A DNA stretch of 64,000 bases, from the NCBI RefSeq assembly GCF_020687695.1, contig NZ_JAJEWL010000008.1, forward strand, positions 1 to 64,000, in the 5' to 3' direction. The translations under genes were made by a program, and so were the position numbers. The first letter of the stretch is position 1; every line of letters begins with the position of its first letter. Under the pieces are notes generated by a model. That model was not told the DNA's origin. It worked only from the letters and a program-made list of their open reading frames with translations, and did not search any database. This document shows, one piece after another, positions 10,637 to 18,375 of this stretch. This DNA is from Pusillimonas sp. MFBS29 (GTDB taxonomy: Bacteria > Pseudomonadota > Gammaproteobacteria > Burkholderiales > Burkholderiaceae_B).

Positions 10637-11449
10637 ATGACCACGCTGAAAGTTCCGGCTCAGCCGGGCCACTTGATTACAGACGTTCCCCTAGGTGCCG
10701 GCGGCTTAAGCTATGTGGGCTTTTCCGCATATCGTCTGGCTGAAAATGAAACGCTTACTCTGGATAGCGCGGATAACGAAATATGCATCGTCATCCTGTC
10801 CGGAACAATATCGGTAACGACCCATGGGGAAGGCGGTGATGCGCAGTGGGATGCCATCGGCGATCGCAAAAGTGTCTTTGAAGAAAAATCGCCCTATGCC
10901 GTTTATTTGCCGGCGCAGTCCACGGCTACACTGACCGGAAACAGCACGGCAGAGATAGCCGTGGCGCGCGCACCCAGTGGCTCACTCACACTGCCGACCC
11001 GGCTGATCGAACCCGGGCGAATGAAACGCTCAGTGCGCGGCAGTGGCACCAACACCCGCTATGTCTGTGACATCCTGCCCGAAACTGAGCCGGCCAATAG
11101 CCTGCTCGTTGTCGAAGTCATTACGCCGCCGGGCAACTCATCCAGCTACCCGCCGCACAAGCACGATGCCAACGCTATTCCGCAGGAAAGTCAGCTGGAA
11201 GAAACCTACTACCATCGCCTGCATCCTTCACAAGGTTTTGCCTTCCAACGCGTCTATACCGATGAGCGCGACCTGGACGAAACGCTATGTGTCGAAGACC
11301 ATGATGTCGTCAAAGTACCCCGGGGCTATCATCCTGTGGTCGTGCCTCACGGCTATACCTCGTACTACCTGAACGTAATGGCCGGGCCGGTACGCGCGTG
11401 GCACTTTCACAATGATCCTCAGCACGAGTGGATGCTGCAAAATAGTTGA
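10637..11449 (+). CDS. iolB: 5-deoxy-glucuronate isomerase
   Basis: IolB converts 5-deoxy-glucuronate to 2-deoxy-5-keto-gluconate, the IolC substrate. About 270 residues from ATG 10637 (MTTLKVPAQP), just after the iolC stop, with AGGA upstream. A bicupin enzyme: metal-ligand pattern YPPHKHDAN followed by LEETYYHRL, then GYHPVVVPHGY, and the conserved tail VRAWHFHNDPQHEWM. Length is normal. With the IolC fusion it covers the last three steps of myo-inositol breakdown only. Confidence 0.94.
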   Translation: MTTLKVPAQPGHLITDVPLGAGGLSYVGFSAYRLAENETLTLDSADNEICIVILSGTISVTTHGEGGDAQWDAIGDRKSVFEEKSPYAVYLPAQSTATLTGNSTAEIAVARAPSGSLTLPTRLIEPGRMKRSVRGSGTNTRYVCDILPETEPANSLLVVEVITPPGNSSSYPPHKHDANAIPQESQLEETYYHRLHPSQGFAFQRVYTDERDLDETLCVEDHDVVKVPRGYHPVVVPHGYTSYYLNVMAGPVRAWHFHNDPQHEWMLQNS

Positions 11450-11497
11450 TGTGAGCCTTAAGGTTTTTTAAGTTCCACAAATTGACATCCAACATCG

Positions 11498-12070
11498 TCA
11501 GGCCGTCAGATAACCTCCATCAACTGGCACGATCGCACCCGTCATAAAGGCAGCGGCATCGGAGCACAGGAACATGACCGCCTTCGCGATATCTTCTGGC
11601 GTACCCCAGCGCTGCAAAGGCGTACGGTCGATAATGGCGCGATTTCGTACCGGATCGTCCTGTACGCCCTGGGTGAATTGCGTGGCAATCCAGCCCGGGG
11701 CGATTGCATTGACACGAATGTTGTCAGTGGCATAAGCCAGTGCCAGCGACTTGGTCAGTTGGGCAACACCGCCTTTGCTGGCCGCATAGCCTGGAACCAG
11801 CGCGCCACCAAAAAATGTCAGCATGGAAGCAATATTGACGATGGTTCCTTTGCTGGATGCGAGCAAAGGGCGCGCGGCACTGCAAACACGCATGGAGCCC
11901 GTAAGATTGACGGCTACAACGTGCTCGAATACGTCGACTTTATGCTCTTCACCTCGTTGAATTGCACCGGCAGCACTTGCCGGCGCCCCGGCATCGATCA
12001 CGACACGCTGCAATCTCTGGTCAGCGATATTGTTGAAATCAATCCCGCTACAACGAAGCCGGCTCACCAT
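11498..12070 (-). pseudogene. Short-chain dehydrogenase, N-terminal half missing
   Basis: The C-terminal about 150 residues of an SDR are intact: AAGAIQRGEEH, VNLTGSMRVC, VNIASMLTFFGG, the catalytic YAASKGG (YxxxK), IAPGWIATQF and a normal end GAIVPVDGGYLTA. The N-terminal Rossmann motif TGxxxGIG and the first ~90 residues are absent. Upstream of the NAAG-like block the sequence becomes unrelated and within about 80 bases runs into the end of the histidine kinase gene (stop at 12048). The protein could not bind NAD(P) normally. The GTG at 12070 lies inside the kinase gene and is not a credible original start. Probably a deletion remnant. Confidence 0.8.
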
Positions 12071-13127
12071 GCAAGGTAAGCCGCGCTACGGTTCTGCCCG
12101 CCGTCTGAATCAGGGAGAACTCGTTGCGGCCTGGATAATGCAGATCCAGACGACGGCATAGGTTGCTCAATCCCAGACCGTACCTGTCCCGCACTTGCGA
12201 AGTATGTAATTGCCCGGGGTTGTCCACCTCAATAATCAACGACTCATGCAGACGGGCAACACGAAGGTTGATCAGGAATGGCTCATCGTCGTTCCAATGA
12301 CCATGCTTGATCGCATTCTCTATCAGGCCTTGCAAGGTCATGTGCGGGATGAGGGCCGACAAGGTGGAGGGATCCACCTGACTTTGGTATGCCAGGCGCT
12401 TGTCAAAACGCAGTTCCTGTATGCGTATGTAGTATTCCGCAGCCGCCAGTTCTTCGCTCATGCGACACATACCATCGCCACGATTGCCCAGTGAGTATCG
12501 CAAGTAATCCGCCAGACGGCGTGTCATTTCCTCGGCAATGTGGGGCCGTTCGGGTATTTCTGCCACGAGGGTGTTCAGGGCATTGAAAAGGAAGTGCGGT
12601 TCTATTTGTGTCTGCAGATGCTCCAGCTCGATCTGTACTGCACGGGTTTCGGCTTTCATCTTGGATATGCGTTCGTTGCGTGCAGCCAGTTCGGCCTCTA
12701 CACCGAAATAAATCAGTGTCCAGATGGACAGAATACCCATGTAGTAAATGACGCCCAGCCTGAACTGGTGTCCGCGCGTAATGGTGAGTTCTCCCAAATC
12801 GAACAGCCCATATACGGTCTGTCCGATCGCAGCCAGCAAGGCTGCGGCGGCCGCACACAGCATTACGACGCAAGGCAGCACGATCGGCAGCGGGATGCCT
12901 CTGGGCGCATGGCGCACATGCCATATTGCCGCAGCACTGGTCAGCGCAAAGGCCAGCGGCTCGATCACCAGCGTCAGCCATAGCGATGCCTCAATATTGC
13001 CGAACACCACAAGGCGTATGCAGAATCCGAGCACGAGAAGAATCAGCCATCCGGCAACCTGGGCGCGCCAAAACCCTGCAGAAAGGACCCTGCGAGCCGA
13101 CTCACCAGTTTCAAATGTCATTGTCAT
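12048..13127 (-). CDS. LytS/AlgZ-type membrane sensor histidine kinase
   Basis: 359 residues. Four to five hydrophobic segments cover residues about 20-145, followed by a short coiled linker and the His_kinase (PF06580) block QIEPHFLFNALNTL with phospho-acceptor H178. The ATPase part has LIENAIKHGH (N box) and DRYGLGLSNLCRRL (G box). It lacks a GAF or other soluble sensor, so the membrane segments probably sense the signal. It diverges from its likely partner, a LytTR response regulator at 13364, across 236 bases. The adjacent tctCAB transporter suggests sensing of a carboxylate or of transporter state (inference). Confidence 0.9.
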   Translation of the reverse strand: MTMTFETGESARRVLSAGFWRAQVAGWLILLVLGFCIRLVVFGNIEASLWLTLVIEPLAFALTSAAAIWHVRHAPRGIPLPIVLPCVVMLCAAAAALLAAIGQTVYGLFDLGELTITRGHQFRLGVIYYMGILSIWTLIYFGVEAELAARNERISKMKAETRAVQIELEHLQTQIEPHFLFNALNTLVAEIPERPHIAEEMTRRLADYLRYSLGNRGDGMCRMSEELAAAEYYIRIQELRFDKRLAYQSQVDPSTLSALIPHMTLQGLIENAIKHGHWNDDEPFLINLRVARLHESLIIEVDNPGQLHTSQVRDRYGLGLSNLCRRLDLHYPGRNEFSLIQTAGRTVARLTLHGEPASL

Positions 13128-13363
13128 AGAGCAACGTCGGAAGACGCCTTGCAGGAAAAATCAACCCACGCACACATTGGCTGTTCACTTGAGCCAAAAC
13201 ATGATTTATATTATGGATATTAAATAAAAGAAGCACCGGCACAACATCTATTTTTCGACGAATCAGCATTTACCGTCGACGAACAGACATAAATCAGACG
13301 TGCAGCCTTGGCAATCTAGCCGCCTAACTATGTCTGGCACGCCGGACACCCCAAAGGAGCCGG

Positions 13364-14044
13364 ATGCTGCGGGTACTGATTGTTGACGATGAAGCTCCAG
13401 CGCGGCGATATATGCGCCGGCTGCTTGAAGCCGCACCAGATATCCTTATAGAAGGCGAAGCCGCCACACTAGATCAAGCACGCAAGCTCATCCACATACA
13501 TCGCCCAGACGTCATTTTCCTGGATATTATTCTTACGCAAGGAACAGCATTCGAGCTGCTTGAAGGGCTGGATCACACGCCCAGCGTTGTATTCGTTACC
13601 GCACATAGCGATTATGCAACACAGGCTTTCGACATCAACGCGGTCGACTACTTGCTCAAACCGGTCAACCCCGATCGCCTTGCCCAGACCCTGAACCGGC
13701 TCAGGCCCCGCGCCACCGACTATCTGACCTCCCGAACCAGAAACGGCACGCGGCAGATTAAAGTCAGGGAACTAACAGTCATACAAGCCGAAGGAGATTA
13801 TGTTCGCCTGCACAGGGCTGCCCATGCCAACGAGCTGATGCACATCACCTTAAAGCGCCTGGCGGCACAGCTCCCCTCTCCGCCATTCTGTCCGGTATCC
13901 CGCTCGCTGATCATCAACCTGGATCATATCGCTCATCTGACGCATCAGCCGGGTATGCAAACCGAAGTCAACTTCATCAACAACGTGGCACCTGTGGTGC
14001 TGGGACGCAACGCAACACTACGGTTGCGACGCGCCATGGCCTAG
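13364..14044 (+). CDS. LytTR-family response regulator
   Basis: 226 residues. Receiver domain 1-118 with the acidic pair D8/D9, phospho-acceptor D54 (VIFLDIIL), T79 and K99 (LLKPVNP). LytTR DNA-binding domain about 130-226, with VIQAEGDYVRLH, LKRLAAQLP, CPVSRSLIINLDHI and the closing VVLGRNATLRLRRAMA. Start ATG 13364 has AAAGGAG upstream. Partner of the divergent LytS-type kinase. The next gene downstream, 246 bases on in the same direction, is tctC, making the TTT transporter the obvious regulatory target. Confidence 0.92.
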   Translation: MLRVLIVDDEAPARRYMRRLLEAAPDILIEGEAATLDQARKLIHIHRPDVIFLDIILTQGTAFELLEGLDHTPSVVFVTAHSDYATQAFDINAVDYLLKPVNPDRLAQTLNRLRPRATDYLTSRTRNGTRQIKVRELTVIQAEGDYVRLHRAAHANELMHITLKRLAAQLPSPPFCPVSRSLIINLDHIAHLTHQPGMQTEVNFINNVAPVVLGRNATLRLRRAMA

Positions 14045-14067
14045 GCCCAGTCTGCCAGACACAATCA

Positions 14068-14090
14068 TTAAGCCGCTCATCGGCTTTAAG
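14068..14090 (+). terminator. Weak hairpin after the LytTR regulator
   Basis: TTAAGCCG and CGGCTTTAA face each other around CTCAT, about 24 bases after the regulator stop. The stem has one unpaired base and no strong T-run. Possible terminator separating the regulator from tctC. Confidence 0.3.
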
Positions 14091-14247
14091 ACGTTGAGAT
14101 GACTGTCATGATATAGATCATATAGTTGACTCATCTACCTTTTCACGCATACTATGGTTTGCAGCGGACCCCAATCTGCCGCATACTTTGACGAGCCCTG
14201 CGGTAAGTCGGCTCTCATATATAAAAAAATAAGTAGCGGTTTTAGTA

Positions 14248-14261
14248 GTTGTACATACAAC
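14248..14261. promoter_or_regulatory. Palindrome in the tctC leader
   Basis: GTTGTA-CA-TACAAC is a perfect six-base palindrome with a two-base centre, ending 29 bases before the tctC start. Two further similar 11-base words (GTTGAGATGAC at 14093-14103 and GTTGACTCATC at 14125-14135) lie 32 bases apart upstream, close to three helical turns, which would suit a LytTR dimer binding direct repeats. All are candidates by position only. Confidence 0.3.
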
Positions 14262-14290
14262 CAGCCTAAAGGCGGAAAAGGAGACAACAT

Positions 14291-15244
14291 ATGAAACATG
14301 CATGGAAACTTTGCGCCGGCGCAGTAGCTATTGCGTCGTGTATGAGTGTGGCTGCGGCCGAGTATCCCGATCGAACAGTCAACTACATCATTCCGTTCGG
14401 CCCGGGTGGCGAATCCGACATTTCTGCGCGTCTTCAAGAGCCCGTATTTCAGAAACTGACCGGGCAGCGTTTGGCCATTCAGTACAAGCCGGGCGGTGGC
14501 GGCGCAGTGGTCTGGTCCCAGATGAACCGCCTGACCGACGATGGCTACACAATGATAGGTACGAATCTGCCGCATATTGTGCTGCAGCCTCTTCAGAAAG
14601 ACGTCGGATATCAAACCGATGATATCAATACGATATTCTGGTTTCACGTAACACCAGATGCTCTGCTGGTACCGGCCGACAGCCCCATCAAATCGCTGAA
14701 AGAATATATTGAAGCAGCAAAAAAAACCCCTGGCGCTACCACCGTGTCTGGCTCAGGCACAAACTCGGCCAACCATCTGGCACAACAACGCTTTGACAAG
14801 ATGGCCGGCATCAAGACCACGTATATTCCGTTTTCGGGTACTGGCAAAGCCAATATGGCCATATTGGGCAACCAGGTCAACGCTGGCTGGGGTTACACCA
14901 CAGTAAAAATGCAATTGGGCGATCAGGTTCGTTGCCTGGCCGTGGCCATGGAGGAACGCCATCCCAAGCTGCCCGAATGCCCTACCTTCAAAGAGTCTGG
15001 CTATGATCTGGTCGGGGGGGCCTACCGCGGTATTGCCTTACCCAAGTCCACGCCCGCTCCCATACAAGAGAAGCTGACCAAGATCCTGCAAGATATCAAC
15101 AAAGATCCCGACTTCATCGCCAAGATGGAAGACAACGGGTTTTCCATGCTCAATATCGGCCCCAAAGAGATGCCGGCCTTCATGACCGAGATCAAACAGC
15201 GGTACGGAGAGTTGGCCAAACAGATGGGCATTACAAAGAAATAA
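14291..15244 (+). CDS. tctC: Tripartite tricarboxylate transporter receptor TctC
   Basis: 317 residues, with a strong AAAGGAGA site before ATG 14291. Signal peptide ending SVAAA, then EYPDRTVNYIIPFGPGGESD, the Bug-family opening. Later blocks TDDGYTMIG, TYIPFSGTGKANMAIL and ECPTFKESGYD are standard. It captures a carboxylate in the periplasm for TctAB, which follow at 15329 and 16840. It is the only Bug gene of the window physically linked to its permease genes. A hairpin separates it from tctA. Confidence 0.92.
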   Translation: MKHAWKLCAGAVAIASCMSVAAAEYPDRTVNYIIPFGPGGESDISARLQEPVFQKLTGQRLAIQYKPGGGGAVVWSQMNRLTDDGYTMIGTNLPHIVLQPLQKDVGYQTDDINTIFWFHVTPDALLVPADSPIKSLKEYIEAAKKTPGATTVSGSGTNSANHLAQQRFDKMAGIKTTYIPFSGTGKANMAILGNQVNAGWGYTTVKMQLGDQVRCLAVAMEERHPKLPECPTFKESGYDLVGGAYRGIALPKSTPAPIQEKLTKILQDINKDPDFIAKMEDNGFSMLNIGPKEMPAFMTEIKQRYGELAKQMGITKK

Positions 15245-15269
15245 ATATACCTATCGGTCCCGGTAGCTT

Positions 15270-15292
15270 GGTCGCTCCTTGAGTAAGCGGCC
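15270..15292 (+). promoter_or_regulatory. Intercistronic hairpin tctC-tctA
   Basis: GGTCGCT (15270-15276) pairs with AGCGGCC (15286-15292) over seven positions including one G-U pair, with a nine-base loop, 25 bases after the tctC stop. No T-tract follows, so partial termination or 3'-end protection of tctC mRNA is more likely than full termination. tctA has only a weak ribosome-binding site. Confidence 0.4.
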
Positions 15293-15328
15293 GGGCTATC
15301 ACCATCATCTTCTTTTTAAGCCAACGAT

Positions 15329-16843
15329 ATGTTCGACCTATCTTTCCTGGCTGCAGCGATAACGCCGATCAATCTTCTTCTGGCCCTGGCTGGCGTAGTG
15401 GCCGGCACGGTTATCGGCGCACTGCCAGGGCTTACCGCCACCATGGCGATTGCAGTGCTGGTGCCGTTTACATTTGTGATGCCTCCCACATCGGCATTGA
15501 TTACACTGGGCGCCATTTATACGGGTGCTATTTACGGCGGCGCCTATGCGGCAATTTTGCTCAATACCCCAGGCACACCGTCATCCATTGCCACCACCTT
15601 TGATGGTTTCCCTATGGCCAAGGGCGGCAATGGCGATCTTGCCATGACGCTGGCTTGCCTGGCTTCGGTAGTGGGTGGCCTGGTGGGTGCATTCTGCCTG
15701 ATGCTGCTTGCCCCGCCTCTGGCCACCGTCGCACTCAGCTTTGGGCCCATCGAGTATTTTTGGCTCGCCATATTCGGGCTTACGCTTATCGCATCGCTGG
15801 ACGAAGGCAGCACAATCAAAGGCCTTATCGGCGGATGTATTGGCATGCTGCTGGCGATGGTGGGTGTAGCTGAAGTGGGTGGCGACATTCGTTACGTCGG
15901 CGATTTCCAAAGCCTGCTGGGTGGCATCGATGTGGTCGCCGCTTTAATCGGCATCTACTGTGTTCCCGTGATTATCGATTTGGCCGCCAATGCCACCCCA
16001 CACCTGAAAACACCCGAGAAGGTACGCGGATATCGTCTGTCCGAGGCGGTCGGCCTTATCCGGCGCGGTAAAGCAAATGTCGTGCGCAGCTCGTTGATCG
16101 GCACGGTCATAGGCATATTGCCCGGCGCAGGTGGCTCCATTGCTGGTTTGGTCTCGTACTCCGAGGCCAAGCGTGTCTCTCCCAGACGAGACAACTTCGG
16201 CAAGGGCGAACCTGATGGCGTCGTTGCCACCGAGTCTGCCAATAATGCCACGGTCGGCGGCGGCCTCATCCCCACGCTTGTGCTGGGCATTCCGGGCACA
16301 CCACCCGACGCGATCATATTAGGCGCCCTGCTGGTACAAGGCATACGCACCGGCCCCACGCTGTTCAACGATCAAAGCGCCATCGTCTACACATTTATCT
16401 GGGGGCTGGTGCTGGCCACCCTTATTATGTTGCCGGTCGGCCTGTTCATCGGGCGCTACGCCTTCAAAACCATCATCGCCATACCCAAGACCATGCTGGT
16501 GCCGTCTGTGGCATTTCTTACCATATTGGGTAGCTACGCCATCAACAACAATGAATACGAAGTCCAGCAAATGGTGGTTCTGGGCTGCCTTGCATGGGGG
16601 TTGGCACGTGTCGGGTTCACTGCTTCTCCCATTGTCCTGGGGATCATACTGGGGCCAATCGCGGAACACGGCTTCGTTCAAGGCTATCTGATTGGTGGTG
16701 CGAAGGGCAGCATCGCAGCCGAGTTCTTCGGACGGCCGATTTCCCTGGGAATTATTGCCTTCATTATTCTGGGTCTGCTGTATCCATACATCATTAAACG
16801 ACGGGCCCAACGGCGGGCAGCGCAAGCACAGGAGCGAGCATGA
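15329..16843 (+). CDS. tctA: Tripartite tricarboxylate transporter large permease TctA
   Basis: 504 residues, the usual size. Highly hydrophobic with about 11-12 membrane segments. The family signature blocks GALPGLTATMAIAVLVPFT (near residues 31-49), GAIYGGAYAAILLNTPGTPSS, GTVIGILPGAGGSIA and VLGIPGTPPDAI are all present; the second half repeats the first (PGAGG and PGTPP motifs), reflecting the internal pseudo-twofold symmetry of the family. Cation-driven uptake of tricarboxylates such as citrate is the best-studied role; the actual substrate is set by TctC. It overlaps tctB by four bases (ATGA). Confidence 0.95.
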   Translation: MFDLSFLAAAITPINLLLALAGVVAGTVIGALPGLTATMAIAVLVPFTFVMPPTSALITLGAIYTGAIYGGAYAAILLNTPGTPSSIATTFDGFPMAKGGNGDLAMTLACLASVVGGLVGAFCLMLLAPPLATVALSFGPIEYFWLAIFGLTLIASLDEGSTIKGLIGGCIGMLLAMVGVAEVGGDIRYVGDFQSLLGGIDVVAALIGIYCVPVIIDLAANATPHLKTPEKVRGYRLSEAVGLIRRGKANVVRSSLIGTVIGILPGAGGSIAGLVSYSEAKRVSPRRDNFGKGEPDGVVATESANNATVGGGLIPTLVLGIPGTPPDAIILGALLVQGIRTGPTLFNDQSAIVYTFIWGLVLATLIMLPVGLFIGRYAFKTIIAIPKTMLVPSVAFLTILGSYAINNNEYEVQQMVVLGCLAWGLARVGFTASPIVLGIILGPIAEHGFVQGYLIGGAKGSIAAEFFGRPISLGIIAFIILGLLYPYIIKRRAQRRAAQAQERA

Positions 16844-17304
16844 ATAACAATTCCGCATCGCGCGTCGATATCGGTTCGGTCATTGGCTGCATTGTGCTGA
16901 TTGTCGTCGGTCTGGCGGCCATTTACTGGTCGAACGACTTTTCAACACTGGGAGCCGTCTTTCCACGCGTTGTCGCCGGGATGATGGTGCTGCTTAGTTG
17001 CCTGTATCTGGTCATGGCCTGGACACGCCCTATGCCGCGCCGCACACATGAGCCGGGCTCTGGCATGCGCCGGTTTGGTGTCATGGCCGCCATGCTTGCA
17101 TGGGCTTTCTTGCTTGCACCACTTGGCTTTTTGCTATCTGGCGTCCTGGCTTTTGCAGCATTGCTCGTCATTTCGCATTTTGGCCGCTGGACGCTTCGAC
17201 TGGTGATCCTGTATGGGCTGTCGGGCCTGGTTGTGCTGGGCTCGCTATATTCCATCTTCAAATTTGCCCTGCAAGTGCCCTTGCCGGCGGGCTGGCTTTT
17301 CTAG
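16840..17304 (+). CDS. tctB: Tripartite tricarboxylate transporter small permease TctB
   Basis: 154 residues with four hydrophobic segments (about 12-30, 42-60, 78-110 and 118-145), as in TctB proteins. The sequence is poorly conserved in the family; identification rests on size, topology, the DFSTLGAVFPRVVAG block and the four-base overlap with tctA. It forms the membrane complex with TctA. Confidence 0.9.
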   Translation: MNNNSASRVDIGSVIGCIVLIVVGLAAIYWSNDFSTLGAVFPRVVAGMMVLLSCLYLVMAWTRPMPRRTHEPGSGMRRFGVMAAMLAWAFLLAPLGFLLSGVLAFAALLVISHFGRWTLRLVILYGLSGLVVLGSLYSIFKFALQVPLPAGWLF

Positions 17305-17324
17305 CGCCCCGACATGCACCAGCA

Positions 17325-17347
17325 CGGCGCTCTGTTTGTGGGCGCCG
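17325..17347. terminator. Hairpin between convergent tctB and sigma factor gene
   Basis: CGGCGC (17325-17330) and GCGCCG (17342-17347) form a perfect six-base stem with an 11-base loop, 20 bases past the tctB stop and 3 bases before the sigma factor stop on the other strand. Possible shared terminator without a T-tract. Confidence 0.3.
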
Positions 17348-17350
17348 GCA

Positions 17351-18229
17351 TCAATCCGGTATGAGCTGAGAAAGCTTGTCCGGATTGCGCACAATATAGA
17401 TACCCACCAGACGGTTTTGCGTGTCGCAGGAGAAGCAGACCGTGGCCACGACCCGACCATGCTGAAGCAGAATCGCCCCACGCATGCCGTTTATGTCAGC
17501 CGCTTGCCATATATAGTCTTTCCAGTAATCGCCGAGTCGGGACGCGATGAAGTCCAATACGCTTTCCTTGCCGAATAGCGGTTCAGGCAATGTGACCACC
17601 TTACCCCCACCGTCTGCCCGCAATTCGACGTCGTCCGACATCAACCCGGCCAGCTGAGTAATCTCGCCGGTTCCGATTGCCAGGCTGAATGCCGCGAGCA
17701 ACTCCTCCTGCCGCTCTCGGGGCACGACATTGCGCACCTCCGGACGACCGATATTGCTCCGTGCCCTGGATACAAGCTTGCGGCAAGTTGCTTCCTGCAC
17801 CCCCAGCGCCTCGGCAGTTTCGACATAAGAACGATCGAAAATTTCGTGCAACAGGTAGGCCGCCCGCTCTTTAGGTGAGAGCCGTTCCAGCAAAAGCAAA
17901 AAGGCCACGGATAACGATGACGACATCTCTACCGCACTTTCGGGTGTGTGCTCAACGCTCTCATGCAAGGGTTCAGGCAGCCATGCTCCCACATAGATCA
18001 GACGCGCTCTCTGGGCGGATCGCAACATGTCTATGCAATGCCGTGTGCAGGCGGTAGTCAGCCATGCCGCCGGATTTTCAATCTGGTCATGCTCAGCCTG
18101 GCTCCATTTGATATAGGTATCGTGCACAGCATCTTCGGCTTCGGCAACCGACCCAAGAATCCGGTAGGCGAGCCCGGCTAGAAATTTTCGTTGGGCTTCG
18201 AACACGCTCGTAGGCTCTGCTGCGGTCAT
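17351..18229 (-). CDS. ECF41-type RNA polymerase sigma factor
   Basis: About 292 residues from ATG 18229, which has AAGGAAGG just upstream; the frame opens 22 codons earlier without such a site. Sigma region 2 (about 10-75, with RILGSVAEAEDAVHDTY) and region 4 (about 105-160, with LLLERLSPKERAAYLL) are followed by a SnoaL-like C-terminal domain. The ECF41 hallmarks are all visible: WLPEP in the linker, DGGGK in the extension and NPDKL near the end. In ECF41 the extension acts in place of an anti-sigma factor. The usual neighbouring target, a carboxymuconolactone decarboxylase or other small redox gene, is not beside it; it diverges from a D-threonine-aldolase-like gene. Confidence 0.92.
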   Translation of the reverse strand: MTAAEPTSVFEAQRKFLAGLAYRILGSVAEAEDAVHDTYIKWSQAEHDQIENPAAWLTTACTRHCIDMLRSAQRARLIYVGAWLPEPLHESVEHTPESAVEMSSSLSVAFLLLLERLSPKERAAYLLHEIFDRSYVETAEALGVQEATCRKLVSRARSNIGRPEVRNVVPRERQEELLAAFSLAIGTGEITQLAGLMSDDVELRADGGGKVVTLPEPLFGKESVLDFIASRLGDYWKDYIWQAADINGMRGAILLQHGRVVATVCFSCDTQNRLVGIYIVRNPDKLSQLIPD

Positions 18230-18375
18230 CAGTCCTTCCTTTCGGCTATCGGTAAGTTTCTTTATACGACGATCAAGTCCTGCAGTTTGTGACACGCCAT
18301 CCCAACAATAACTGGCAATAGGTTAACCTTTATGCTTAACCCAACAGGCTTCTACAACTGAAAACAGGCACCGAT

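Noticed and set aside
12048-12070. Overlap of the SDR frame with the sensor kinase gene
   Set aside because: Not a real gene overlap: the SDR sequence match begins only near 11975, so the upper part of that frame is chance.
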